From Ignavibacteria bacterium (GTDB lineage: Bacteria; Bacteroidota; Ignavibacteria; Ignavibacteriales; Melioribacteraceae): a DNA stretch of 31,197 nt. The stretch covers positions 1 through 31,197 of the forward strand of contig DAIEQP010000283.1 in NCBI GenBank assembly GCA_027347805.1, given 5' to 3'. The translations under genes and the position numbers were made by a program. The notes under the pieces were generated by a model. That model saw nothing but the letters and a program-made list of their open reading frames with translations. It was not told the origin of the DNA and did no database searches. Below are positions 24,262 through 31,197 of this stretch, in pieces; position 1 is the stretch's first letter; every line of letters starts with the position of its first letter.

Positions 24262-25266
24262 CTATAAATTTTGTATTTCATTCCAGATTTCTTCGTCTAC
24301 GGGAATTCCATTTTTCCTGTTTTCATTTCTGGTATTTAAAACTCTTTCTCCGGGATACAAAATCTCAGCATTTTCAAATTCCGGGATAGATGTTTTGTAA
24401 TCTGCAATTATATTGTTTATCGTTTGCTTAATTGTAGAAGCATTGCCAAGGCGGGAAAGATCAATCGAAATAAAAACCTGCGAAAGAGAATGCTCATACT
24501 TAAACTTGTTTATTTCTTCCGTTGATAATCCACTGGAGAAGACAGTTGCAAGAATATCTATTAATAATGCAAGACCTGCACCTTTCCATAATCCCATTGG
24601 TAAAATTCGTTTTGTTTTCAGAATTGCCGCAGCATCTTTAGTCATCGTTCCATTTTCATCATAGCCGCCGTAATGAGATAATTCCTGGTTTCTTCTTTTT
24701 CCTGTTTCAAGTTTACCAACTGAGAATTGAGACATTGCCATATCTAAAACAATAGCCTCATCGTTATATGGTGATGCAAATACAATCGGGTTGTTTCCAA
24801 GTTTAGGATTAATGGCATTCCAGGTTGGCATAAGAGCAAGTGTGTTTGTCCATCCAATAAAAGCGCAACCATTTTTTGCTGCATGCCCGCCATATGTTCC
24901 GCCGCGCATCCAGTGATTTGTATTTGCCAAACCAACACAGCCAATACCAAATTGTCGAGAGAGCTCAATTGATCTGTTTGTTGAATGAAGGGCGTTTAGC
25001 GGTCCTGCTCCAAGATTTCCATCCCACTGCTCGAATGCACCGGTTGAATGTTTTAATTCCGGCTCACCATTAATATCAATACATTTTTCATTTACGTATA
25101 AAATAAATCGTGCAAACCGATTAACACCGTGAGTATAAACACCATCAATACTGTTATCTGTGAAAATGTTTGCAAGTATTTCCGCTTTGTTCCGGTTAAA
25201 TCCATTTTTTTGAAGTATGGAAAAAAATTTTTCATACATCTCACTGCGGGTAATTCTAATAGTCAT
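24262..25266 (-). CDS. dlgD: Malate/L-lactate dehydrogenase family oxidoreductase, DlgD-like
   Basis: A 334-residue NAD(P)H-dependent oxidoreductase of the Ldh_2 family, closest in motif pattern to 2,3-diketo-L-gulonate reductase (DlgD/YiaK). THGVNRFARFI holds the catalytic histidine (His46). GLANTNHWMRGGTYG is a DlgD-type block, and GNNPIVFASPYNDEAIVLDM and LPMGLWKGAGLALLID follow in the usual order. Length agrees with YiaK (about 332). The frame opens eleven codons earlier (25299), but that leader is not family-like and overlaps a promoter-like box, so the ATG at 25266 is chosen. No other ascorbate or gulonate pathway gene is nearby; the substrate may be a different 2-oxo acid. Confidence 0.85.
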   Translation of the reverse strand: MTIRITRSEMYEKFFSILQKNGFNRNKAEILANIFTDNSIDGVYTHGVNRFARFILYVNEKCIDINGEPELKHSTGAFEQWDGNLGAGPLNALHSTNRSIELSRQFGIGCVGLANTNHWMRGGTYGGHAAKNGCAFIGWTNTLALMPTWNAINPKLGNNPIVFASPYNDEAIVLDMAMSQFSVGKLETGKRRNQELSHYGGYDENGTMTKDAAAILKTKRILPMGLWKGAGLALLIDILATVFSSGLSTEEINKFKYEHSLSQVFISIDLSRLGNASTIKQTINNIIADYKTSIPEFENAEILYPGERVLNTRNENRKNGIPVDEEIWNEIQNL

Positions 25267-25296
25267 AATGCAGTTAAAATAATTAAAGTTGTTATG

Positions 25297-25304
25297 CAAA
25301 GATA
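25297..25304 (-). promoter_or_regulatory. Candidate -7 element for the DlgD-like gene
   Basis: On the minus strand this reads TATCTTTG, a TAnnTTTG match, about 30 bases before the ATG at 25266 and within the 44-base gap after the dioxygenase gene. It may give this gene its own promoter. Confidence 0.3.
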
Positions 25305-25310
25305 ATATGT

Positions 25311-26144
25311 TTAACCAATCCTAAAACATCTCATGCTCATCGCTCCAAATGTAACCTCTTCGTGGGTGTAAATAATAGATTCGTTATTATCTTCCAGAGC
25401 CAGGCTATATAACATTGGAACATAGTGATCTACTGTTGGTATTGCCAGTCTGCCAATTTCACCAGCCGACTCAAAGTTTATCAAACTTGAAAAATCACGG
25501 GTATCAATTTTCTTTTTTGCCCAATCATCAAACTCAATTGCCCAATCGAGTGCAGCGTTTTCGCCAAGTTTCGAAACAGATTGAAAACTTAGACGAAGGT
25601 TATGCACAATGTTTCCGCTTCCTATAATGAGCACTCCTTTTTTGCGAAGAATTTTTAATTGTTGAGCAAGATCGAAATGATATTGCATGGGTTTATGATA
25701 ATCTATGCTAAGTTGAAAAACAGGAATATCGGCTTTTGGAAAAATATGTTTTAATATTGTCCAGCTTCCATGATCAATACCCCAGGAATTAGTTTCCTGT
25801 ATTGAAGGAACAAGCAGATTTGTTTCATGAGCAAATTCCGGCGAGCCGCTTGCGGGATATTCAACCCGATATAACTCATCAGGAAAACCGCTAAAGTCAT
25901 AAATAATTTCCGGCTCTTTGCTTTTATTAACAAACGTGCCGTTTGTAAGCCAGTGGGCAGATACAACAAGAATGGCTTTTATTGGAAATTCATTTTTAAT
26001 ATCAACACCTAGTTTATTCAGACTGCGCGTAAATGCATTGTCATACAAAACATTCATGGGATTTCCATGACCAATAAACAGTGATGGTGTTTGGGGTGTT
26101 GTTTTAAAGTTATCAGAAATATTTCTTAAATCGTTTAATATCAT
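25311..26144 (-). CDS. ygiD: YgiD-type 4,5-DOPA dioxygenase extradiol-like protein
   Basis: A 277-residue class III (LigB-type) extradiol ring-cleavage dioxygenase family member. The metal-site histidines of the family are all seen: His26 in FIGHGNPMN, His64 in VVSAHWLTNG, His181 in IIGSGNIVHNL and His240 in PTVDHYVPMLY. WGIDHGSWTILKHIFPKADI is another hallmark block. Relatives cleave DOPA or related catechols; many members are of unknown substrate. It lies 44 bases before the DlgD-like gene on the same strand. No melanin- or aromatic-degradation genes accompany it here, so only the family can be assigned firmly. Confidence 0.9.
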   Translation of the reverse strand: MILNDLRNISDNFKTTPQTPSLFIGHGNPMNVLYDNAFTRSLNKLGVDIKNEFPIKAILVVSAHWLTNGTFVNKSKEPEIIYDFSGFPDELYRVEYPASGSPEFAHETNLLVPSIQETNSWGIDHGSWTILKHIFPKADIPVFQLSIDYHKPMQYHFDLAQQLKILRKKGVLIIGSGNIVHNLRLSFQSVSKLGENAALDWAIEFDDWAKKKIDTRDFSSLINFESAGEIGRLAIPTVDHYVPMLYSLALEDNNESIIYTHEEVTFGAMSMRCFRIG

Positions 26145-26266
26145 GGCTTGCCCAGCTTTAATATTTTATTAAACAATATAGCCTGTTATAAAAGTTCGTT
26201 TAACTGAAAATAAGCTAAAGAAATTAAAGATTTGGCGACGAATATGTTTGGAATAAAAAGTAAGAA

Positions 26267-26293
26267 GGGTTGTTTAAAATTTATAAACAACCC
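26267..26293 (-). terminator. Terminator at the end of the rubrerythrin operon
   Basis: GGGTTGTTTA (26267-26276) and TAAACAACCC (26284-26293) form a perfect ten-base stem with a seven-base loop, eleven bases after the rubrerythrin stop. On the minus strand TTCTTACTTTTTATTCC follows, an imperfect T tract. Confidence 0.75.
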
Positions 26294-26303
26294 TTTGTTG
26301 TAG

Positions 26304-26804
26304 TTAGGCAACTTTCACATATTTATTCGGAAGCGTTCCGCAGATAGGACATTTTTCTTTGGGCTCGCCAAATTCAATATGTCCGCATACAGGACACAAA
26401 TAAATTTCACTTACTTCTAAATCTTTTCCCTGTTCAGCAGCCGCAAGTGCGATTTTATAAAGGTCAGCGTGAATTTTTTCTGCATCTAGTGCGTATTTGA
26501 ACATCCTTTGAGCTTTGTGGTTATCTGTTACAGCCTGTTCATGCATTGGCGGATACATTTCGGTGTACTCGTAAGTTTCGCCGGCAATTGCAGCTTTTAA
26601 ATTTTCTACTGTAGAACCAATACCTTCAAGAGAACCAAGATGTCCTTCTGCATGAATTCTTTCTGCTTCAGCAGCAGTGTTAAATAATTTTGCAATGTTT
26701 ACAAATCCTTCCTTCTCTGCTTTCTTTGCAAAAGCGCGGTATTTTTGGTTTGCCTGGCTTTCTCCGGCAAAAGCTTCTTTTAAGTTATCTTTTGTTGTTG
26801 CCAT
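26304..26804 (-). CDS. Rubrerythrin
   Basis: A 166-residue non-haem di-iron protein that reduces hydrogen peroxide and is common in anaerobes and microaerophiles. The ferritin-like four-helix part (about 1-130) has the iron-binding pattern: GESQANQKY, EAERIHAEGH, AGETYEYTEMYPPMHEQA and DAEKIHADLY. The C-terminal rubredoxin-like domain has two CxxC pairs (CPVCGH and CPICGT) that bind one iron. All ligands appear present. AGAGGAA before the ATG is a clear ribosome binding site. It is the last gene of a five-gene minus-strand run, twelve bases after an oxidoreductase, and is followed by a terminator. Confidence 0.97.
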   Translation of the reverse strand: MATTKDNLKEAFAGESQANQKYRAFAKKAEKEGFVNIAKLFNTAAEAERIHAEGHLGSLEGIGSTVENLKAAIAGETYEYTEMYPPMHEQAVTDNHKAQRMFKYALDAEKIHADLYKIALAAAEQGKDLEVSEIYLCPVCGHIEFGEPKEKCPICGTLPNKYVKVA

Positions 26805-26816
26805 TTGTTCCTCTAT

Positions 26817-27485
26817 TTATAATGTGGATGATTGTGCAACAGAAAATATTTCATCTAAAGTATATCGAATAGTTCTGTTTGGTAGAAAAGAATTGGCTGT
26901 GTTCTGCAATGCTCGCGCAACAGTCAATCCTTCAATCGGCCTATATTTTTTTAATGGTGGAATAACTTTCGTAACTAGTGGCATTAAAACCGAAGCAATT
27001 TTTTCTCCGCGTCTTATTTCTTCTCTGTGCCCGAGCAAAAGCGACGGCTGAATAATTATATATTTCTTAAATGAAAGACGCTCTATTTGTTCTTCAAGCT
27101 CGCCTTTAATTTTCAGATAGAAATTGTTTGATGCGGTATTTGCCCCGGCTGATGACACAAGAAAATAATTTTCAATTCCATTCAAAGCAGCAGCCTCAGC
27201 AATTTTAAATTGGTAAGTAAAATCAATTTTGTATTGTGCCTCTTTGCTTCCAGCTTTTTTTATTGTTGTTCCAAGGGCGGAAAACAGTTCGTCACCGGTT
27301 AAGCGATGTTTCCACTCATCAATTTTATCAAAATCTACAATTTCTTCTTCAAGCTTTGAGTGAAAAATTGAAGTTGGTCTTCTGACAAAAACTTTTACTG
27401 AAATATATCTCTCATCTTCGAGTAAGAGTTTAACCAGTTGTTTTCCCACCAATCCCGTTGCACCAATTACGATGGCTGTCTTCAT
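26817..27485 (-). CDS. NAD(P)-binding Rossmann oxidoreductase (atypical SDR, HTATIP2/YraR-like)
   Basis: A 222-residue atypical short-chain dehydrogenase. The dinucleotide-binding loop is IVIGATGLVGKQLVKLLL at the N-terminus, and FSALGTTIKKAGSKE (about 89-103) and YFLVSSAGANTASNNFYLKI (about 127-146) match the HTATIP2/YraR type group. YLKIKGELEEQI carries the YxxxK pair. PSLLLGHREEIRRGEKIAS follows. Such proteins bind NADP(H) and their substrates are mostly unknown. The start lies four bases after the cupin stop, and the stop lies twelve bases before rubrerythrin, so co-transcription is nearly certain. Confidence 0.85.
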   Translation of the reverse strand: MKTAIVIGATGLVGKQLVKLLLEDERYISVKVFVRRPTSIFHSKLEEEIVDFDKIDEWKHRLTGDELFSALGTTIKKAGSKEAQYKIDFTYQFKIAEAAALNGIENYFLVSSAGANTASNNFYLKIKGELEEQIERLSFKKYIIIQPSLLLGHREEIRRGEKIASVLMPLVTKVIPPLKKYRPIEGLTVARALQNTANSFLPNRTIRYTLDEIFSVAQSSTL

Positions 27486-27489
27486 TAAA

Positions 27490-27930
27490 CTATTTTTTGA
27501 TTATAGTTGAACCCGTTGGGCCGAAACCCGCAACATGTAAAATTACATCACCATTTTTTGCAAAAGCAAAATGTGGTTGCTGCGATGGCTCTGTAAAATA
27601 CGTTCCGGTTGTCATTTCATTCATCTTTGATTCATCAAATGTATCGCCGTAACCATAAAAGAAACTACCCTTTGTTACAACAACAGTTCTATTTTCGGGA
27701 TGAAAATGGGGAGGAAGTTTTGTCCCCCCGGGAATTCTCACCATCATTATGTAGTAACCTTCTTTGGAAGGATCGCCAACAACAAGATAATTCTGAACGC
27801 CGTTGGATAGTTTTTCAACTTTGTCCCAGTTAATATCTGTTGGTTTAATGGATTGAGGTGATAACTTTAATTCCTGAGCAGAATTAATTGCAGCAAAGAT
27901 CAGAAATAAAAAGAAAATTATTTTTTTCAT
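27490..27930 (-). CDS. Exported cupin-domain protein
   Basis: A 146-residue precursor with a signal peptide (MKKIIFFLFLIFAAINSAQ) and a single cupin barrel. The metal-ligand block is PGGTKLPPHFHPENRTVVVTKG (two histidines and a glutamate in the usual spacing, split by a few residues), and the second motif includes PSQQPHFAFAKNGDVILHV. It may bind a metal and a small ligand in the periplasm; enzyme activity is not predictable. Two in-frame codons (ATG 27933, TTG 27936) precede the chosen ATG. 27930 is preferred because AAAGGA (27937-27942), which overlaps the upstream stop, is then six bases away. Confidence 0.82.
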   Translation of the reverse strand: MKKIIFFLFLIFAAINSAQELKLSPQSIKPTDINWDKVEKLSNGVQNYLVVGDPSKEGYYIMMVRIPGGTKLPPHFHPENRTVVVTKGSFFYGYGDTFDESKMNEMTTGTYFTEPSQQPHFAFAKNGDVILHVAGFGPTGSTIIKK

Positions 27931-27940
27931 CATCAATCCT

Positions 27941-29134
27941 TTATTTCATTACAACCATTTTTCGTGTTTGTGAAAATGAACCCGCGCGCAGTGTATAAAA
28001 ATATATACCTGACGGAAGTTGAGAATTTTGTATGGAAAATTGTGCATCATAAAAACCGGGCTGCTGAAATTTATTTATAAGTGTATCAACTTCTCTTCCA
28101 AGTGAATCGTAAACTTTCAACGAAACATTCGCGGGGGATGCAAGATGATAACTTATAACCGTTGTTGGGTTAAATGGATTTGGATAATTCTGCAGCAGAT
28201 TATAATTCTGCGGAAGATTGCTTCCATGACTTTCAATTCCGGTTGCCGTTAATTTTATCTTCAGCAGCATTGTTTTCATTGTTATATAAAGAGTTTTTCT
28301 ATCGGCGTCACCCCAGGTACAATTAGATGGATTTTCGGATGAAGTAATTGAAGTTGTTGAAATTTTATCGAGCAATAATCCTGCAGGTGAAAAAATTGAA
28401 ATACCGCCGCTGCCCGTACAATAAAGATTTCCCGAAGGGTCAACTTTCATTCCGTCTGCATAAGGTGTTACTTTCCCGAATAATTTTTTGTTTTCGATGG
28501 TAGAGTCGTTAACGACATCCCAGACATAAATTTCCCCTTTTGCCGATTCATTTACATACAGCTTTTTTTCATCCGGCGAAAAACAGATACCGTTTGGTTT
28601 ATCGAATGTTGCATCGAGTAATTGCAAATTACCTTTTGGGCTTAATCTATAAATTCCTCTAACATAAACACCATTGATAAGAATTTCTTTTGTCCCGCCC
28701 ACAGGAATATTAAAATCCGGATCGGTAAAGAAAAGGGAGCCATCCGATTTTACAACAAGATCATTCGGAGAATTAAATCGCTTGCCAAGATATTTATCAA
28801 CAAGAACAGTAATGCCGCCGCCGCTCTCTTGTCTTGAAATTCTTCTTTTTCCCATCTGAGTTAGGATTAGATTTCCTTTATTATCTAAAGTTAATCCGTT
28901 GGAACTGTCGGACTTTTCCATATATGTTTTTACCGCACTTCCATCTGAAGGAAGTAAATAAATTTTTGCAGGAATAATATCGCTGAATAGTAAACCAACA
29001 CCGTCTTTCCAAACTGGACCTTCCAATTGTTTCCCGCTGCTGAATACTTTTTCCAATTTAGCTCCAGCAGGAATAGGTGATTGTGCAAAAACAAATGATG
29101 TAATTAATAGCGCAGCATAAAAAATTTTTTTCAA
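27941..29134 (-). CDS. T9SS-secreted SMP-30/gluconolactonase-like beta-propeller
   Basis: A 397-residue secreted protein. It has a signal peptide (ending VFAQ, residue 18), then an SMP-30/gluconolactonase/LRE-like propeller (about 25-300). Metal-site blocks are LEGPVWKDG, FNSPNDLVVKSDGSLFFTDP, KPNGICFSPDEKKLYV and PYADGMKVDPSG. The last 92 residues (306-397) are a type A T9SS sorting domain: LLQNYPNPFNPTTVISYHL, VSLKVYDSLGREV, and the end SGIYFYTLRAG...RKMVVMK. It should cross the outer membrane by type IX secretion. Lactone hydrolysis is possible but not proven. The start is TTG, supported by AGGAG (29141-29145) six bases upstream; no ATG is available there. The gene lies 14 bases after the Cys-rich gene. 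Confidence 0.9.
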   Translation of the reverse strand: MKKIFYAALLITSFVFAQSPIPAGAKLEKVFSSGKQLEGPVWKDGVGLLFSDIIPAKIYLLPSDGSAVKTYMEKSDSSNGLTLDNKGNLILTQMGKRRISRQESGGGITVLVDKYLGKRFNSPNDLVVKSDGSLFFTDPDFNIPVGGTKEILINGVYVRGIYRLSPKGNLQLLDATFDKPNGICFSPDEKKLYVNESAKGEIYVWDVVNDSTIENKKLFGKVTPYADGMKVDPSGNLYCTGSGGISIFSPAGLLLDKISTTSITSSENPSNCTWGDADRKTLYITMKTMLLKIKLTATGIESHGSNLPQNYNLLQNYPNPFNPTTVISYHLASPANVSLKVYDSLGREVDTLINKFQQPGFYDAQFSIQNSQLPSGIYFYTLRAGSFSQTRKMVVMK

Positions 29135-29148
29135 AACGATCTCCTATT

Positions 29149-29340
29149 TTATTTTTTCTTAGTTTTATTTTTATCTAACGATATCTTTTCCTTTTCATGT
29201 TGCTTAACTCTTTGATCGGCGGGGATTGCGAACGCTACCTTTTTATTTAGGACACAACCATTTCTTCCGGGAATGCAGTCAACTTTAAGCCGCAGGCAAA
29301 AACTGTTTAGGTCGATATGTGGGCAAGAAAACGAACTCAT
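29149..29340 (-). CDS. Small four-cysteine protein (63 residues)
   Basis: A 63-residue protein of unknown function. Its core has four cysteines in a regular spacing, C6-x8-C15-x6-C22-x6-C29, within FSCPHIDLNSFCLRLKVDC and IPGRNGCVL, with His8 nearby. This looks like a zinc or iron-sulfur site or two disulfides. A basic, Lys-rich tail (residues 45-63) follows. There is no signal peptide, so a cytoplasmic metal site is more likely. The motif feels familiar from small proteins in other anaerobes, but I cannot name a family. It starts with ATG behind a weak GGAT and is the first gene of the five-gene minus-strand operon. Confidence 0.6.
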   Translation of the reverse strand: MSSFSCPHIDLNSFCLRLKVDCIPGRNGCVLNKKVAFAIPADQRVKQHEKEKISLDKNKTKKK

Positions 29341-29468
29341 CGAAATCCTAATTATGGAATAATATCACAACCAACTTAAAGAAAAATGATAAGAGAGAAA
29401 AATGTGTTTTGAGATCGATCAATAAAATCGCTTTATTTGCAAAAACAATAACACCAATAGTTTAAAAA

Positions 29469-30614
29469 ATGAACGGAATTACACTTAATAGCTGGAAACG
29501 CGCTGTTATTAAAGTTGGAAGCGGATTAATAGCCCCCGGTGGAAAAAGAACCAGCACAAAATACTCGCTTCCGATTGCTGGATTTATTACCGAATGCAAA
29601 AACCAGGGAAAGGAAATTATTCTTGTTTCATCCGGTGCGGTTGCATCAGGATTATCTACACAGCCGGAAATGTTAAAACGCACTCAAAGAACAATCCCCG
29701 AAAAACAAGCGCTTGCCGCTATCGGGCAATCTTTGCTTATGCAAAGCTGGAGCAGATTTTTCGATTTTCCGTGCGCTCAAATTTTACTTACATATGATGA
29801 TATAAATAACCGTAAACGATTTGTAAACGCGAAAAATACAATTAAACAATTACTCGAATTTGGAACGCTTCCAATTGTAAATGAAAACGATACAGTTGCA
29901 ATTGAAGAATTAAAAGTTGGAGATAACGATAATCTTGCCGCCTATGTTGCGATGCTAGCCGAGGCGGACCTACTAATTATATGTTCCGACATAGACGGAT
30001 TGTTTGATGCCGATCCTAAGAAAAACAAAAACGCAAAACTAATTCCGGTTGTTGAAAAAATTGATAATAGCATTTATTCGCTTGCGGGCGGAACAAAAAA
30101 TTCAATTGCAACTGGTGGAATGAAAACAAAAATTGAGGCCGCAGAAAAAGCGACTGTTCGCGGGATAACAACAATTATATTGAACGCTACTAAAAGGGAA
30201 GTGTTTGATTTACTTTTAAAAGGAAAGCAGGCGGGTACAATTTTTAAAAAGAATCCAAAACCAATGACTGCAAAAAAACATTGGATGCTTCATGCGCTTG
30301 TTTCAAGTGGGAAAATAATTGTTGACGCCGGTGCTGCAAAAGCAGTTGTTCAAAAAGGAGCTTCGCTTCTTCCGTCAGGAATAATTTCGGTTGAAGGAGC
30401 ATTTAATAGTGGCGATGCAGTTTCTATATTAGTTAAAGAGGGAAAGAATATTAGAGAAATTGCAAAAGGAATTTCGCGATACAACGCAGGCGATCTTAAA
30501 AAGATTCAGGGTAAAAAAACTTTGGAGATAAAAAATATATTAGGAGACAATTCCGTTTCTGAAGTAGTTCACCGTGACGAACTTGTTTTAATAGAGGAAG
30601 TACAAAGGAATTAG
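29469..30614 (+). CDS. proB: Glutamate 5-kinase
   Basis: A 381-residue enzyme for the first step of proline synthesis: ATP-dependent phosphorylation of glutamate to gamma-glutamyl phosphate. The amino-acid kinase domain (about 10-258) opens with AVIKVGSGLI and includes LVSSGAVASG, ALAAIGQSLLMQ, PIVNENDTVAIEELKVGDND, ICSDIDGLFDADP and GGTKNSIATGGMKTKIEAA. A PUA domain occupies about 275-375 (GKIIVDAGAAKAVVQKGASL), as in most bacterial ProB. Length is normal (367-380). Its stop is two bases before the proA start, the standard proBA operon. The upstream 128-base gap is shared with the divergent Cys-rich gene; no clear -33/-7 pair was found. Confidence 0.97.
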   Translation: MNGITLNSWKRAVIKVGSGLIAPGGKRTSTKYSLPIAGFITECKNQGKEIILVSSGAVASGLSTQPEMLKRTQRTIPEKQALAAIGQSLLMQSWSRFFDFPCAQILLTYDDINNRKRFVNAKNTIKQLLEFGTLPIVNENDTVAIEELKVGDNDNLAAYVAMLAEADLLIICSDIDGLFDADPKKNKNAKLIPVVEKIDNSIYSLAGGTKNSIATGGMKTKIEAAEKATVRGITTIILNATKREVFDLLLKGKQAGTIFKKNPKPMTAKKHWMLHALVSSGKIIVDAGAAKAVVQKGASLLPSGIISVEGAFNSGDAVSILVKEGKNIREIAKGISRYNAGDLKKIQGKKTLEIKNILGDNSVSEVVHRDELVLIEEVQRN

Positions 30615-30616
30615 AA

Positions 30617-31197
30617 ATGAAAAATGAATTGATACAGATTGCCGTTAATGCTCAAAAGGCCTCTAGAACATTGGCTAAAATGAGCGCCGGGCAGAAGAAT
30701 GAATTGCTGCTTGCTATGGCAGAAGAATTGGTTGAATGTGAAAATATTATCTTAACAGAAAACGCAAAAGATATTCAGAACGGTAAAGAAAAAGGATTAT
30801 CGCCGGCAATGCTGGACCGCCTTCTGCTGACACATGAAAGAATCTTATCAATGGCAAACGCATTAAAAGAAGTTGTTCAGCTTCCTGATCCTGTAGGCAA
30901 AATGGATGATCATAGAATTCGTCCAAACGGATTGCAGGTTGCTATGATGCGAATTCCTCTCGGTGTTATTGCAATAATTTATGAAGCAAGACCAAACGTA
31001 ACAAGTGACGCTGCGGGTCTGTGTTTAAAAAGCGGTAATGCTGTCATTCTTCGGGGAGGATCAGAAGCATTCAATTCCAACGCTGCTGTTGTTAAGGCAC
31101 TTCATAAAGGAATGAAAAAAGTTGGAGTTGATGAAGCTGCAGTAACATTTGTTCCAACAACCGACCGTGAAGCAATGGTTGAATTGCTCAGACTTGA
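30617..31197 (+). CDS. proA: Gamma-glutamyl phosphate reductase (C-terminally truncated by window edge)
   Basis: The first 193 codons of the NADPH-dependent enzyme that reduces gamma-glutamyl phosphate to glutamate semialdehyde, the second step of proline synthesis. The fragment is clean: QKASRTLAKMSAGQKNELL, ENAKDIQNGKEKGLSPAMLD, VQLPDPVGKMDDHRIRPNGL, then the signature IPLGVIAIIYEARPNVTSDA and LCLKSGNAVILRGGSEAFNS of the nucleotide-binding region. The catalytic cysteine domain lies outside the window. ATG at 30617 follows the proB stop by two bases. The frame remains open to the right edge, so nothing suggests a broken gene. Confidence 0.97.
   Translation, partial: MKNELIQIAVNAQKASRTLAKMSAGQKNELLLAMAEELVECENIILTENAKDIQNGKEKGLSPAMLDRLLLTHERILSMANALKEVVQLPDPVGKMDDHRIRPNGLQVAMMRIPLGVIAIIYEARPNVTSDAAGLCLKSGNAVILRGGSEAFNSNAAVVKALHKGMKKVGVDEAAVTFVPTTDREAMVELLRL

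Noticed and set aside
25267..25299. Longer start for the DlgD-like protein
   Set aside because: The additional Asn/Phe-rich leader is not family-like and overlaps a TATCTTTG promoter-type box.
1..31197. CRISPR arrays, insertion sequences, phage genes, tRNA or rRNA genes
   Set aside because: I found no regular spacer-repeat pattern, no transposase or integrase motifs, no terminal inverted repeats around any gene, and no recognisable RNA gene.

Overview
This is an AT-rich, densely coded chromosomal stretch, probably from a member of the Ignavibacteria (Bacteroidota/Chlorobi lineage). The pointers are a type IX secretion C-terminal sorting domain with the NYPNPFNPTT motif at the end of the secreted SMP-30 protein (27941-29134), a DUF4159/DUF4175 gene pair, several TAnnTTTG -7 promoter boxes, and short stem-loop terminators between convergent genes. 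I see no phage, transposase, integrase, CRISPR array, tRNA or rRNA. No gap without a gene exceeds about 170 bases.

Layout. 1-8.1 kb, plus strand: the 3' part of an isoaspartyl peptidase/asparaginase, a DUF1761 membrane protein, a HAD phosphatase, a crotonase-family enzyme, a VOC protein overlapping a GT-C-like membrane protein, an intact class D beta-lactamase, a MOSC protein, an exported alpha/beta hydrolase cut by an in-frame TAA, and a second VOC protein, closed by a terminator. 8.1-9.6 kb, minus: an exported repeat protein. 9.7-11.4 kb, plus: an ECF sigma factor, its zinc-finger anti-sigma factor and an exported coiled-coil protein, with a direct repeat just before the sigma gene. 11.5-15.5 kb, minus: DUF4159 followed by DUF4175, the latter split by one in-frame TAA. 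15.6-18.0 kb, plus: a secreted M64 metallopeptidase and a diacylglycerol-kinase-type lipid kinase. 18.1-20.4 kb, minus: a GAF-SpoIIE phosphatase followed by a threonine dehydratase-like enzyme. 20.5-24.2 kb, minus: valS and two tandem STAS/SpoIIAA-like paralogues. 24.3-26.1 kb, minus: a YgiD-type dioxygenase and a DlgD-type dehydrogenase. 26.3-29.3 kb, minus: a tight five-gene run (small Cys-rich protein, T9SS-secreted SMP-30 propeller, exported cupin, NAD(P)-binding oxidoreductase, rubrerythrin). 29.5 kb to the right edge, plus: proB and the start of proA.

Most genes are ordinary housekeeping or accessory chromosome content, and I do not see a clear, self-contained new defence or mobile system. 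The best leads are: (i) two otherwise intact genes, each interrupted by a single in-frame TAA (7610-7612 plus; 12177-12179 minus) with family-like sequence continuing in the same frame; (ii) the sigma/anti-sigma/coiled-coil module with its near-perfect direct repeat; (iii) a SpoIIE-type phosphatase within 3 kb of two STAS-like paralogues, a possible partner-switching set; and (iv) the redox-flavoured operon that begins with a 63-residue four-cysteine protein.
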